From Fratercula arctica (taxonomy: Eukaryota; Chordata; Aves; Charadriiformes; Alcidae): a DNA stretch of 64,000 nucleotides. The position numbers and the translations under genes were made by a program. The DNA lies in contig CANTUZ010000006.1 in the NCBI GenBank assembly GCA_947846985.1, forward strand, positions 49,767,207 to 49,831,206, written 5' to 3'. Below the pieces are notes generated by a model. It ran no database searches, was not told the origin of the DNA, and saw nothing but the letters and a program-made list of their open reading frames with translations. Of this stretch, positions 1 to 12,500 are shown in pieces (positions within the stretch are counted from its first letter, which is position 1; every line of letters begins with the position of its first letter).

Positions 1-3000
1 TAATTGTCAAGACTGTTGCCATATAATTAGCATATATAGTCTGTACCCAAATTAAGAAGAACTCCCTTGGAAGCTTATTATGTCCTAATATATACCCAGC
101 ACGTATATCCATATAGCTGCTGTCTGACCCATCCTTGCATTTCTCAGCAGCTGCGAGAAGCTGCGTGAAGATCAATGCTAATCTGGATTAACAACGCGTC
201 TTCAGAAATCTGTCCCACGTATTAGACCCTAGAAAAGGGCTCCAGGCTGATGGAACTGTCTCTCTATGGAGAAACCTGCTGAGAGAAGAGATACCGCCCC
301 AGGTCTCCGCAACCTGAATTCTAGCATCTCTCTTCACACTCTGCTCGCCCACCACCTCTGATGCTTCCTTCAGAGCTTCAGGTAGGTGGCTACATCTTAC
401 AATTTAACAATTGCTGTCATGTTTTCTGTGCTGATACCAGGCTAACACGGAGCCCACCCTAAGGACAAGGGTTTAACCCAGCCCTGCTGCATTTTACCCC
501 TGTGGGAAGAGAGCGCAGGGGAAGGTGCAGCCTGTTTGGCAGTGCGTAACCATCCCCGAGCCCTCTGCATCCCACCTGCAGAAGACCAGCCTCAAGGGAA
601 GGCCAATACAAACGGTCAGCAGTACAGCTCAGGTTTTATCAGCCGTTATTTCAAGGGTATAACTGCAAATATGGCAGCTGAACATCCCACATGTGTCTTG
701 GGACTGGGGGATCGGCAAAAGACAGACTGGTACTATCCTCTGCTGCCTCCCACTCCTACCTCCTCAGTTTTGTGTGCCTGGGGTCACCACAACCTTGAAA
801 CATCTGCCTTATTTTTATTTATATTCTTCTGTTACCACTTTTCTTTGTACTTTTCAATAACATTCATTAGAAATTACTTGGGGTTTGCGTAATAAAAATC
901 TGCTTCACACAAGTAAACAAACATTAACCCAAGGTTGTTAAGCAAACGTTACAAAAGCTGCCTTATTAATTACACTTCTGTGAGTGTGTGACAAGGCAAA
1001 CCAAAGACAGACCAGTCAAAAACAGACCAGACCCTCAAAGACATCATCAGAGAGACCAGTCACAAGAGAAGGCACAAGAAGCATCCAGTTCTCATGCCTG
1101 GGTACCTTGGTGCCAGCTACCAGACAGAGCAGCAGCACGTACAGCAGCCCATAATCCCACCTGAAATAAATAATAGAAATAAATAATAATAAATAAAAGA
1201 AATAAACGCAACACCCTGGAGATTAATTGCATTGTTCCTCTGTCTGAATGCGGACCTGCTAATCCAAACACGCTCGGAGTACCACTGTTACACAAGCAGC
1301 AGCTGCTTGCCAGCTTTTACAAAGAGCAGCTACTTGTCTAAGAGTCCCCCGTATTTGGTAGTTTGGCCATTTCCTGATTAAGCCCAACACACTGCTGCTG
1401 AGATACCACAAACAGCATTAGAGGTAGCTGCAATATGGAGCTACTGGAAAATGATCTCTTATAAATAGTGGCTAATGCCAAGGAGGAAGAGTCCTTAAAG
1501 GGGCTGCTTCACGTGCACTCGCACACATGGAAGGTCAAAGCGGAGAAGGACAAATCCCTGACGGCGACCGAGGCTGCAGCCTGCCCTGCCTCCACCGGGG
1601 CTCCCACTCCTGGCTGGGACAATCCCCACCTCGACAAGCTCATGCTGAGCAAAACCGAGCCGTTGCCACACATGAGATCTGAGTTAGCTCCTGCAATCAA
1701 AGATTTTTGGCATCACATTGCTGTTTTTTAACAAGTCCTTTAAGTCTGAAGGATTCTTTACAGACTCCCTGAAATATCAGCTGTTGACCGATACATCATC
1801 GTCTCTCTGGTGCGAAGGGATTTTGCCATTTGACTTTTGACAGATTTTTCATAAATACATTTCCTCTTATAAGGCCCAGGGTAATACAGACTCATGCAGT
1901 GGTTTTCACACTATTGGTCTCATTGCGTTTAGTCAAGTAGATAGTCTGGCTTCTTCAGGTAAAGGAGACACACCAAATGCAGCATATTTAATTTATCATG
2001 CAACTGTGTCCATTTCTTATTACTCTGCACCTTGTCGTCTCGTTCACATTACCTCTTCGTACCTTGATATTGAGAAACAAGCCTTAGATTAATACTTTTT
2101 TCTAACATCTTTATATATGTACAGCAAACACCCGCCGAAGACACTCTCTAGTCTCAGACTGCGGATAATCTTCCTATCTCTCTTTACACTCCTGTAATTC
2201 CACCGACTTTAAATAGATCTGCTCTTGTTTCAGGCAGGTACAGAGGTGAAGCAAACGCAGTGGAATGAGGCCGATTGAAAGCGTGTCATTCACTGAAGGA
2301 TTAGGCCAACGAATTCTAGGTATTATCTGTTACAGCAGCTCATTTCTATTCCAAAACAGACAAGCAGCATCCAATCCAAATGCTGTAGGAGAACTAGAAA
2401 TAGGAATAGAGAGAATTTACATGAAGTGGACATAAATGAATAGAAAAGAGCCTCCGGAACCTGCACTTTGCAAACACGCACCCTCTACAATCCTCCTAAA
2501 GACTGTTGTTTTTTCCACCTCTCCGCTAAGACTCAATGGCAGAAGCAATATAGAGAGATCTCTCTGCCAAGTTTCAGTATTTTTAAACCACGTGCTAAAG
2601 TCCATTTCCTAACACATTGTAAAGCCCTTATATAAACAATGAAAAAATCCAACAATTATGAATCAAATTGTTTTTAAAATCCAGTCATTTTCATCAGCCT
2701 GTGAACAGGGAGGCTGAACTGAGATGCGGCAGGGTCAGCAGCCTGGTATTTAAAGGCCTTGGATTCAATCTGCCTTTTCAAACTTTCTGGGCAAATCACT
2801 TATTTTTTCCCAAACTTTACTTCTTCAAGTGTAAAATGTTGCAAGACAATTGAGATCCTTAGACATCAGAGTAATTGGAGAAGTTATTTATCCTTTCAAG
2901 TCATACAATTAGTCTTAGATTTTTGTCTCTTTTTTATACTATTTTTTTTGCTGCCTAACTTAACAAACGCCTGTGACTCTGAATTAAGTTGCTCAGGTAT

Positions 3001-4149
3001 CTCTGTGTGTCACTGGGTCTGGCTGTACCAAATTGCTATAGAATTAATATAGAATATAACTACCACATGTAAGTATTAAAAAGGCAGTGCTTTAACACCC
3101 GATAACGGGGACACGCTGCTCTGTAAAGGTTTGCTCCTCTCTGCTTCCTAGGACGACTGAAAGTAACGCAATCTGCATGGGCATAAGATGACAAAGGGCT
3201 GGGGTGAGATTTAACATTAAGCTGCACTTACAAGTTTTTATGACTCTGTTTACTATAAATAAGAACACATAAAGCCTCCCACATCTCACTGTTAGCACAG
3301 AAGTCACCTAAGCGCTGAGACAGCTCTCAGCCCGACAAAATGGTAAATCAGGGTAATTCCACCACGGTGCCACTATTGCCCGTAGTGGCCCAATGCCGTG
3401 AATAGCAGAGGGCAGGGGAGCGCAGGGACACATCCCTATTCACAGTTGCTTACACACTCAGAGCTGTGCCTCGACAGCACTCCCACACCCGGAATGTCTT
3501 GTGTGGGCACCAGGACACTGCCATTGAGGCCAACAGCTCACTGCACTAACAGCACGGCTGCAGCGCCAAGGAAGGGCAATGTTTGCCTCTTACCGCAGTT
3601 GAACCCAGCAAACCGCAGATTTTCTCTGCTTCAAGGCTCCAGTTCAGAATGTCCTTTCTGTTTGGAAAGTCATTTACGCTGCATAAGCATATGCTCTCCT
3701 GGAGCCCTCAAGTAATGAAAGAGGGAAAGAGCACACTGGCAAAAAATGTGCAAGCGTAAGTATCAGGATCAGCTTGTCCCCACCTTTGTACAGTCAGTCT
3801 GTGGTTAGCCTGGGGCTGTTCCAGAGCTCGTGATGGCTCCTTGAGGGGAAAGCACAGCTCCAAACAGAGCCCTTCCCGTACCTTCTCATTCCCATCCTGT
3901 CAGATGCTCTCCCAGCCCCTCACAAAGCTGAGACAGCTCAGAGAGAGAACACAGCTGGCTTTCAGCAGCAGGTGGAAGTACACCGACCCCCCTCCAGAGT
4001 TACAAATTCTACACTGGACTAAACTCCTTTATCAGTGTATTAAAACGTATTACTCCTGTAGTCACACTCAACGCTAGGCTAAAATCAATTCAGTCATGCA
4101 TAGCCCAGCCATGGCACGAGCAGCAGCAATACCAAACACTAAGGCTGTA
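1..4149. other. Intergenic flank downstream of ZMAT3, no supported gene
   Basis: I see no conserved coding exon, RNA gene or full-length transposon in this stretch. Open frames exist (the longest is about 118 codons at 536-892 on the plus strand), but they show no recognisable domain and no splice-supported continuation. The base composition is ordinary AT-rich intergenic DNA with short A/T tracts. The left limit of the ZMAT3 transcript is inferred, so part of this region could still be transcribed. Confidence 0.55.
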
Positions 4150-4169
4150 CAATGATAAGAGCAAGATGA

Positions 4170-4175
4170 TTTATT
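4170..4175 (-). terminator. Candidate poly(A) signal of ZMAT3
   Basis: The minus strand reads AATAAA. On that strand it is preceded by a T-rich stretch (complement of the A-rich 4190-4208 region) and followed within about 25-50 nt by GT-rich sequence. That is the expected order of upstream element, hexamer and downstream element. A second minus-strand AATAAA lies at 4404-4409 and could serve as an alternative site. Confidence 0.4.
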
Positions 4176-4826
4176 ATATACTGAAGAAGAAAAAAAGAAA
4201 AAAAAAATCATTTTCATTAACTATTCCCTCACAGGGGTCAGTACAACATAAAGAAAATAAGGACAAATGTACAAAACCAACCTGGCAAGAAGGCTCTAGA
4301 TGAAACACAGTCAAAGCACTTGCAAATGATGTTGCTGGACAGATGGAGAAGGAAATTAAATCAAGTCATTTTTCCCCTGCAAAACACAGACTGAAAAACT
4401 GATTTTATTTTTTAAAAATCACAGTCCTGCCTTTACCTGCAGATACTTCAGATAAAAAGATACAATTTTAACTGTGATACATTGTTTAAAGGAGAGATTC
4501 CCAAAACTACTGTTTGACCACATTCATTTGAAAGTGGATTGTATTTTCACTCCCAACTTCATGCAGATGGCAAAGAAGCCAGCCCGGCTCAAAACAATAG
4601 GAGCTTAGCCACTAACTTCAAAGAAGTCAAGTCCACGCTTCTCCATTTTCCACTAATCCTTTGGCAACCATGGCATTTGTTTTTCCATAATCGGCAACAG
4701 ATGTCCATCTCATCCAGAGCATCCTTGTATACATGCTTGTAAAATTAAAAAAAAAAATAATCACAAAACAAAAAACACATCTATGAGAAAACATCAGCAG
4801 TGTGAAATTCCTGAAAGGTTTCAAGG

Positions 4827-4890
4827 CTTGCTCCTACTCGACTAAAGTCAACGTACTTCAAACTATTTTAGCTGGAGCAGGATCAAATAC
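4827..4890. repeat. Degenerate palindromic (MITE-like) relic
   Basis: Two outward arms read roughly GCTCCTACTCGACT and AGCTGGAGCAGGATCAAAT around an AAAGTCAACG core. This resembles the short palindromic elements built around 'GAAGTCAATGG' cores and 'GGAGCAGGATCA' ends that are scattered through reptile and bird genomes. The match is from pattern recognition; I cannot assign a family. Confidence 0.4.
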
Positions 4891-5024
4891 TTACAGAACC
4901 AGATGCACATTCCTCAAAAAAGCAAAACCTTAAGAGTGTTGTAACCCAAACACAGGAGTAAAAGACGAATTTTAGCAACGTACCTTGCCTGGCCCTAGCC
5001 AATATAATATATTTAGCTAGGGTA

Positions 5025-5095
5025 TTTCATTTACTCCTGAGCTGGGCAAGATTCCCATTGGTTACAGTCAGAGTATTACTTAAGTATTGCAGCAA
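5025..5095. repeat. Degenerate palindromic (MITE-like) relic
   Basis: The segment carries a 'TTTACTCCTGAGCTGGGCAA' start, a 'TTCCCATTGGTTACAGTCAG' middle and an 'AGTATTGCAG' end. It resembles the same class of ancient short elements with a CCATTGA-CTTCAATGG type core as the copy about 150 nt away. It lies inside the inferred ZMAT3 3' UTR. Family is not assigned. Confidence 0.35.
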
Positions 5096-6122
5096 AAGGA
5101 CATCATGCATTAGTAAGCTAAAATATGAATCCGTGCTTATGGCAATAGCTTTCCCCTCTAATGCCCTAGAATGGGCATATAGAAAAGGAAAAAAAGACAA
5201 GAAGCTTTACAGAAAAAAATCTGCATTTTGTTACACTGATGACCATCCTAAGCAACTCCACAGAAGTTTTTCAGGGTTCCTTTTGATGTACATGAAGAAA
5301 GCAAAAAGTCAAAAATAGACCAGTGTTAGGCAAGATAATAAGACATTTACTCATTAGTACAGAATGCAAAATAACAGCTAATGCTTAATACAAACAAAAT
5401 AGTATCGCTTTCATGTTCCTCACAAATACATGGATTCCACATAGTTTACTTCCTCACCTTAAAAGAAATGCTTAGATGTAGTATGAACTTCATGTGTCTC
5501 TAAAAACATCATCCCAAGTTACCAAACAAACCGTCAGAGGAAACAAAAAAAAAAAGAAACAGACATTTAAGAGCGAGTTGCAAGGAAATACCCATTTTGT
5601 TTGGCATGAACAGAAACAAAGAAGATCCGCTTGTTGGATTTGGGGTTTTTTTTGGTTTTAGGATAGGTTTTGTTGTTTGGGGTTTTTTTCATCAAGGGAA
5701 AGAAAACAATACATATGTGGGAGGCAAAACGTTTTCACAAATATAATAAATAACCTGTTCTGATCCAAAAGCAAAGTGCGATGTAGAGTTTTCTATTTAA
5801 ACAAAAACAACCTACAGAATAATGCCTTAAATATTAACAAATCAATTAGTGGTCAGCACAGTAAAATAAATATGAACACATTGATTTATATTTTGTTTCT
5901 AGCAGCAAAGGTCATTAACCTACTGGCCAATGTGACAGCTTCTCAGAAGTCCTGTTTCTTGAGTTTGGTATTCTGTTTAACATGAGAAAAAGATTCAATG
6001 GGTCCGGAGAACGGTACTACAGCTGTACGGTATTCTCCCCAGCCCACCTATGTCAAACAGGGTTTGGCCACGACATGTTTTCAATATGTGTTTTGAACGC
6101 TGACTTGGAGAACAGCTTCCAC

Positions 6123-6142
6123 CAAAAAAAAAAAAAAAAAAA
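6123..6142. repeat. Poly(A) tract
   Basis: An uninterrupted run of about 20 A on the plus strand (poly-U in a minus-strand ZMAT3 transcript). There is no clear retroposon body next to it. Confidence 0.8.
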
Positions 6143-7689
6143 ATCAGGATCCACCCAGTTTCTCATGCTGGCAAGTATGGACTGGCCTGAACCCTAACGA
6201 TATTAGTGAGGTGGGATGTCTTCTCTTTGCAGTCGACAGTTTTCTATGCTGGAGGGAGAGTAGGACGATCACAAACTGTTAAGCAACACTGAAGAGGGAG
6301 AAGCAAGCTTTGGTGACTGGTAGGGAAGGGCCACAACAGAGCACTGGGGCAATACAAGTCTCAGCTGCTTCTCCCAGCAAGAAATAGCTTTTCTCCCATG
6401 TAGGGAACCTGTCCTACTCTTGTCACTTGAGTCCCACTGTCTGCTTTATACCTGCTATACAACCCACTGCTCTGAAATTCTCAGGATGATGACATTCACT
6501 GGTTGTACTCCCTTGAACAAAACCAAGCAGCTCCAGGCTTCTCTGTTCATGGCAGGCTCCAGCCATTCCTCAAAACTAGACTCAGCCCTGTGCAGAGGAG
6601 CCCCCAGGAACAGCCCCCCTCGCACACCCTCCTGAACACACCAGCACACTGGCATGCTGTGGCACGTTTGCACCAGGAGGTAACAGCACATGGAGCAAAC
6701 TGATTTTTGATACCTCCAGCAGTCACTGGAAATGCCAAATGAGGAGCAGATCGCTGGGCTGGGAGCAGGAGCAGTAACCAAAGCACAGTGGTGAACGGTT
6801 GACTTTTGGGACACATGAAAGCAGACAAAAACGCCTTCTTGGTCCTAGCAATAAGCTAGACAACACCAGTACCTACAGCTCATCCAGCTCTTATTTTGCA
6901 AAGTGTTGTTTTTCCGCTACTAATTGCAGCCTGCAGGAAATGCCACGCTTTAATTTACAGCAGGAGGGATGTTTAACCACAACGCAGGGATCACGCTGGT
7001 GAAACACACCATGGTAAGGCTCATCCAGCTCCCTCTGTCCCTGCACAGTGATGTCAGACTAGCAAAACAAAAGACAGAACACAAAGAGAAAACCAGAGCC
7101 CTTGTTTGACTGCAAAAGATGAGGGGAAAAGGCTGATGAGAGATATTTGCAAAGGGAATGTTCTTCAAGGCCACACAGAGGGTGAGCCAGGGGCAGGAAA
7201 GCACAGAAGTAAGAGACTTACAGGCTGTCACAGTTAGTGCTTTGCAACGTGGGCACCCGTCCTCCTACCTTCTAACATGCTCCAGTGCACAAACGCTATT
7301 TAACTGGTCTTTGCACAAAGGAGGAGCAAGAGGATGTCTGTTGCTCTGCCTGTACCTGCAGGGCCAGGATCAGCATGGAATGATGTAGGTAGTTGCTTTC
7401 AACTACCGTGCAAGAGCTCACCTTGCCTGGATTTAGGAAGGCTGTGTTAATGTTGTACAGCTACCTGATGCTCTGGTAGCTAAAGGTAAAAATATTTGAT
7501 TTCGGAGGAGCAGCCAAGTGCAACAAACCTTTTTGAGGTGGACTAGAAAGATGCGTAAGAATCATCTGGATTTTTTGTTAGTTTACTCTTTTTTTTAAAT
7601 TTTTAAGGCAAGAAGAAAGTCCTTTTAAAAAGCAAAAGGCAGGATCAGAATGGTGAAAAAAGGGGGGTGGGGGAGCTACCTTCAACATT

Positions 7690-7885
7690 ATGCACTAGGT
7701 AAAACTTATCCCTGGTACAATGCTACTGAAACCAATGGAGCTGCATCTAATTCAACTTACTGTCTAAAAAGGAGTGAGAGACAAGCCGTGACGCTTCCTT
7801 TACACCCTCGCTGCACCTGCCACTGAAGTCAATGAAGCTATACCAGCGTACAGCTGTAGCAGCGCAGTGGTGAATCAGGTCCAAC
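7690..7885. repeat. Degenerate palindromic (MITE-like) relic, possibly two arms
   Basis: Contains 'CTGAAACCAATGGAGCTGCA' near 7726 and 'CACTGAAGTCAATGAAGCTA' near 7821, ending in 'GTGAATCAGGTCC'. These phrases match the general pattern of ancient amniote palindromic elements with GAAGTCAATGG cores and GAATCAGGCC-like ends. Assignment is by eye only. Confidence 0.4.
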
Positions 7886-9373
7886 GGAGGTTACCTACGT
7901 GCTGCACTTGCCACTGCAGCCAACGTTTGAGAAACACCATGACCTGGATTCCAATCGCAGCTCCCCACATCTACCCACATGAGCAGAAAAATAAATGTCA
8001 GCCCTACTTCTGCTCTTTATGGTCTTTCTACTTTTGCTAAGGAAAATCAAAACAGACACGCACCCTTTGGGTTTCTCTACACTTCCAAAGTTGCTTAACA
8101 AGTTTCATGAACACTTCTGCGCGGCCAAAAAGCTGTTACTCAAACAATCATCACCCCTGACATTTACATCCTATCTAACTTTGGATTTTTGATGGTCCCT
8201 AGAACAGTGAAGTTCACATCAAGGAATGGAATTAAAATCCATTCACAGATGGGAAAAGAAAGAGGGGAAAAAATTCATCCAATATTGGTAGCTCTAGTCT
8301 AAGGGAGCTTTTCACCTCTCCTCTGTAACACCCATTGGGCTTTGTCCAGGGAATGCCATGGAAGTGGGACACACCGATATCCACTCCCAAAGGTCCAGGC
8401 ATCCCTGCTCCCCCAAAGCAATAGAGCTGCAGGCCAGAGACCAAGGCTTGCTCTCTTCTACATCAGTATACAAAGAAAATTACAGCTGACAGCTTCTTCC
8501 AACCTATTCTCAATCCTACTCAGTCTAAGGCAGAATCAAAGCAGAGTACATCTCATCTGAGCAGGTCTGCTTTCCAATTCGCTTCATCAAGCCACTGAGA
8601 CCCCCACAGACTCTCTTCAGGGAGATGAGCCACCCCCATGGTGCATTAAGGTGCCCAGCCAACAACACCAAGAATCTTTTTTCATGGTTAACTGGTAGAA
8701 TAGAGTATTTCTGAATGGGGCTAATCAGCTGATATCCAATGTCAGATGTTCAGAATGAAGTCTGCATCACAGAGGAAGCAGTAAGAGGCATGACCCTCCA
8801 AGGAGGAGAGGTATGCACAGCCTTTCTATAAGGACATGGAAAGAACTTACTCTGGGCTGTAATGGGGGGCCACAAGCAGCAATTTGTGGATGAGTACACC
8901 ACCTAATTCACACATTGACAGGCCCCGTTCCTCCCCCTCCTTTACAAGCTGCCCAGAGATTCAGTCTGCTGTAGGGAGGCATTCTGGAGCACTGCTCTAT
9001 GGTGTGCAAAGAGGGGAGTGGGCTTTGCACATGGTCCACCTGTGTGGTAGAACGACAGAAGTTCCCGGCACTTCTTGGGCTTTGCATATTCATGCAGAAG
9101 GCTGGGGAGAAGACAAAGTCCTCCCCACCACTCAATACAATGAAGAGCCTTAGATAATTAGCAAACAAACATCGAAAACACTTCATATCCTGCACAGCGT
9201 CATCCTGCCAACTATGATAGAAAAAAAATCTAACCATACCATTAAGTTTGCAGGTGTTACATGTATAGCTCGAGAGCATACTCCTATCAAATGGAGCACA
9301 AAGCAGGGCATGTGGCAAACAGCAGGCGAGAGACAAGCTGCTCTATTTGCAAATTACTACCAAGGGTGGCGCG

Positions 9374-9585
9374 TCATTGTACATAGCCTAGGTTCTCCAT
9401 CTCATTCCTATACCGCTGTTCGGACACCTTGCTTTTATGCTGTTTGCTCTCTAAGTGCTGTCTGAACTCCATCTCCTCGCTGGCCCCGGCGTTGCACATG
9501 GAGCAGTAGAACTGGCCACTGGGGGTGACGCACATGGCCAGATCCCGAGGAATCCTCTGGCGTGAGCGGGGATTGAAGTAGGGAC
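9374..9585 (-). CDS. ZMAT3: ZMAT3 terminal coding exon 5 (zinc finger 3 and stop)
   Basis: Begins (G)PYFNPRSRQRIPRDLAMCV, carries zinc finger 3 (CSMC ... HLESKQH) and ends EMENLGYVQ then TGA at 9376-9374. The acceptor is TGTCTCCTCAG|GT. This C-terminal block is nearly identical to the human protein. Confidence 0.97.
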
Positions 9586-12500
9586 CTGAGGAGACAACAG
9601 AAAAACCTGTTTTATCTATATGAAAGAAAACCTTGAGGCAGCTCAGTGACAACTTCTAAGTCCAACAAATGTCTATACAGATTAGCTGCTTTAACTGATT
9701 AGAGTCTGAACCTTATTTTCCCACATGGTTTCTCCACTGACATCCAGATTTACAGGGGTGTAGCACATAGGGGAGTGGGCTTACTGCCCCAGTCTTCCTA
9801 AGAATCAATAGGGCTTTGAAAATTAGGAGCTAATCATTTCAGTGATGAGTCTTTTTTTTTTCCCCTTAACCCTCCAATTCCAGAATTAGAACCGTCTTTT
9901 GACTAGAATAAGCTGCCTCAGTTTAAAATAATCACAAAGTGGTATTTAATAGAAATTCACAAGATTTATCTTTTCCACATGACAGTGGTTAGAATGACAC
10001 GATTAAACCAAGTATCAGGGTTTCAGCTAATACGTGCTCACAACACAACTCAAAATGAAAAACAGAAACCGATGCTGGGCTGGACACTATAAAACACACT
10101 TTAAATCCTAGTAAAGAGGCAAAGTTAGTACCTAATACCTGAGGAAGGACTCTACTGTAGGAACAGATGGTCTTAGAGGGAGGCTAACATGCTCTCTCAT
10201 TCTGGTCATGGGAGTGCAAGTACAGGTCGATGTGCTACAGTAGGAGTCAATGCACCTGGCCGCTTGCCAAGAAAATAAAGCAGGAAAATTGTCACCACTT
10301 AGAGCAGCCTTAGAGACAGGCAGATGGTAAATTAAGTTACAAACTGAGAAACTGAACTAACAAGCAGGCTGACAAAACAAAGCAACTTTAGCAGCTGGGA
10401 AAAAAACACGCAGACTTGAAGGATCACCAGAGCTGGGACCACCTCCTTTCACAACCTGTCTTTGCTAAAAAAGACCTCAGAAATGGAATAAAAACGAGTC
10501 TGGTTATTATTCATTAATATTCCTACTGTAGAACAGATGCAAGCTCCCAGTTACCTGTGTTGTTTTGAACCGTATGCACATTTCTTCTGTTCTGCATCAT
10601 CTTGTATTCATTCCCTTCTTTCCTTGCCCTTCGTTTGCCTAGGTCTGATGCATCCCTGAAGATTAAACAAATACGGACAGCTGCAATTCAGACTTTTCTG
10701 AGAAAAAGACTGCCAGAGACACTGCCACATGCTTTCAGCCTGAGCGTGAAGTTGAACAATACCTACGAGAATGAGTTATTCTGTGCTTCTGCAAGACGCA
10801 GCCGTTTGGCATGATTTTTCCCTTGGTAGTGAGCCTGTGCCACAGCCGGAGAACTAAACGAGGCATCACAAAGCTTGCAGTAGTCATTCTCCGTGGCCAA
10901 GATCACTCGGCCACCTGGTTTACTGGATCCCATCTAGCAGCAAAGGGAGAGACAGCATGTGAAATACAAGAAGGTTAAATTGTTTAAATGTTTGAATCAC
11001 AGGGACTGAGACCAGTATCATCATCATCAGGCAACAAGAGAGCTGGAATTAAAGCATATGGATTAGGACACTGTCAAGCGCTCCCCAAACTGTTCTTACA
11101 AGAACTTCATTTTCCCTGCCTCATCCTCCAGGAGTATCTGAAAATTCCTTGAGATCTAGGCAAATCCCTGGCCTCAGATGGAGAGGAAAGCAACCTGAAC
11201 AAACCGCTGGTACCTCTGCAATAGCTACAGAGGCTTGTTTACTTCACAGCAATGATTTAACTCCTCTACTCCTGACTGCTGGGAGCTGACGAACAGTGAC
11301 TTTCCCACCGAGGAAGACCCACTGAAAGGTAAAGGTGCTCCTCTCTCCTACTTACAGTGTACCTAATCTCTCCACAGTACCCTGTCTCTACACAGCTCCC
11401 TGACCACACTAAGAGAGTGAAAACACAATGGCAGAGCTGCCAAACCTCTGATCCTCACCCTTCAGTTAAGAGGATACCTGGATCAAGACTTCAGAGGAAG
11501 GACCCAGCCTCACAGGCATAGCTCCTGCCACATGAAGGATACCTTGCCTGTGTAGTCAGACCACACGCTGATCGGGGCAGCAACCATGTCTCCTCGGTGC
11601 ATATTATCCAGATAAAAGTGCTTTGTAAACAGTGCAGCAGCAGTGATTCATACAGCCATGTCACTGCGGCACTTGCCAAGTCGAGTTTCTTTCATGTCTC
11701 CTTTGATACTGTTCAAGCTTATAGACACACACAATTCTGACTTCTGTGTTACAACATGAATGCTCACATGGCCCCAGAGTCGTCTTTTTACTGCCACGGA
11801 TCATTTTCTCCATTAAAACATGCATCAGATATCCTAGCAGGTACAGCACCCACATCCCACTACCTAGGACAGGACCCCATGCCCTCTTGATTCCATTCTG
11901 TGAGACACAAAGTCAATTTACATGGGACCAAGTCTCCCTCTGGCGGCTCTGACAGCATGTATAACCGTCTGCCGCTTACGGCAAATCCTCTTTGCTTTTC
12001 TACAGACAACAGAGGCTTACACTTTGGGAAATGACAGGCACAGCTTCGATCCCCGCAGCCCAGCTGTGGTTCCCTGCACAGTCACATGCAAGAGCCACGT
12101 TAGCTGTTAAGTCCCATGACAATCAGAAGTGATGAAGAAGAAAGCAAAAATCATCTCTTTTGCCTTTAATGTGCCTGAGACAGAATTAATCTGGATCACG
12201 GAGGGACCCATCCATTCACCCTATACACAGGAATGAGCACTGCAAAATGAGCAACAAAAGAGGAATTGGATAACAGCCCTGGGCAATGGGTGTAGGAGCA
12301 CCTAAGCACTTTTTTCCATGTAGGTTTCCCTCACACAATGGAGGGATGACTGTGTAGGGCGGGAGCCACACCCTTGTGTCCAAATCCAGCTCCAACAATG
12401 CTGTTTTATACCTGCCCTTAAACAACCATAATCAGCAGCACATCAGACTTACCTAGGAATCAAAGTATTTGCCATACAGAAATAGAACATTTCAAGTCCA

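Larger units (their letters stand above)
4150..9373 (-). other. ZMAT3: ZMAT3 3' UTR (inferred extent)
   Basis: This is the region 3' of the ZMAT3 stop codon on the minus strand. Human ZMAT3 is known to have a very long 3' UTR of several kilobases, and no other gene begins here, so a UTR of about 5 kb is reasonable. It contains many short A/T tracts, a 20-nt-class A run near 6123-6142, and degenerate palindromic repeats near 4827-4890, 5025-5095 and 7690-7885. I chose the distal end from a minus-strand AATAAA at 4170-4175, which has U-rich sequence before it and GU-rich sequence after it. No transcript evidence is available, so the boundary is inference. Confidence 0.4.

Noticed and set aside
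536..892. 118-codon plus-strand open frame in the left flank
   Set aside because: No domain, no splice continuation and a low-complexity C-terminal half; consistent with chance.
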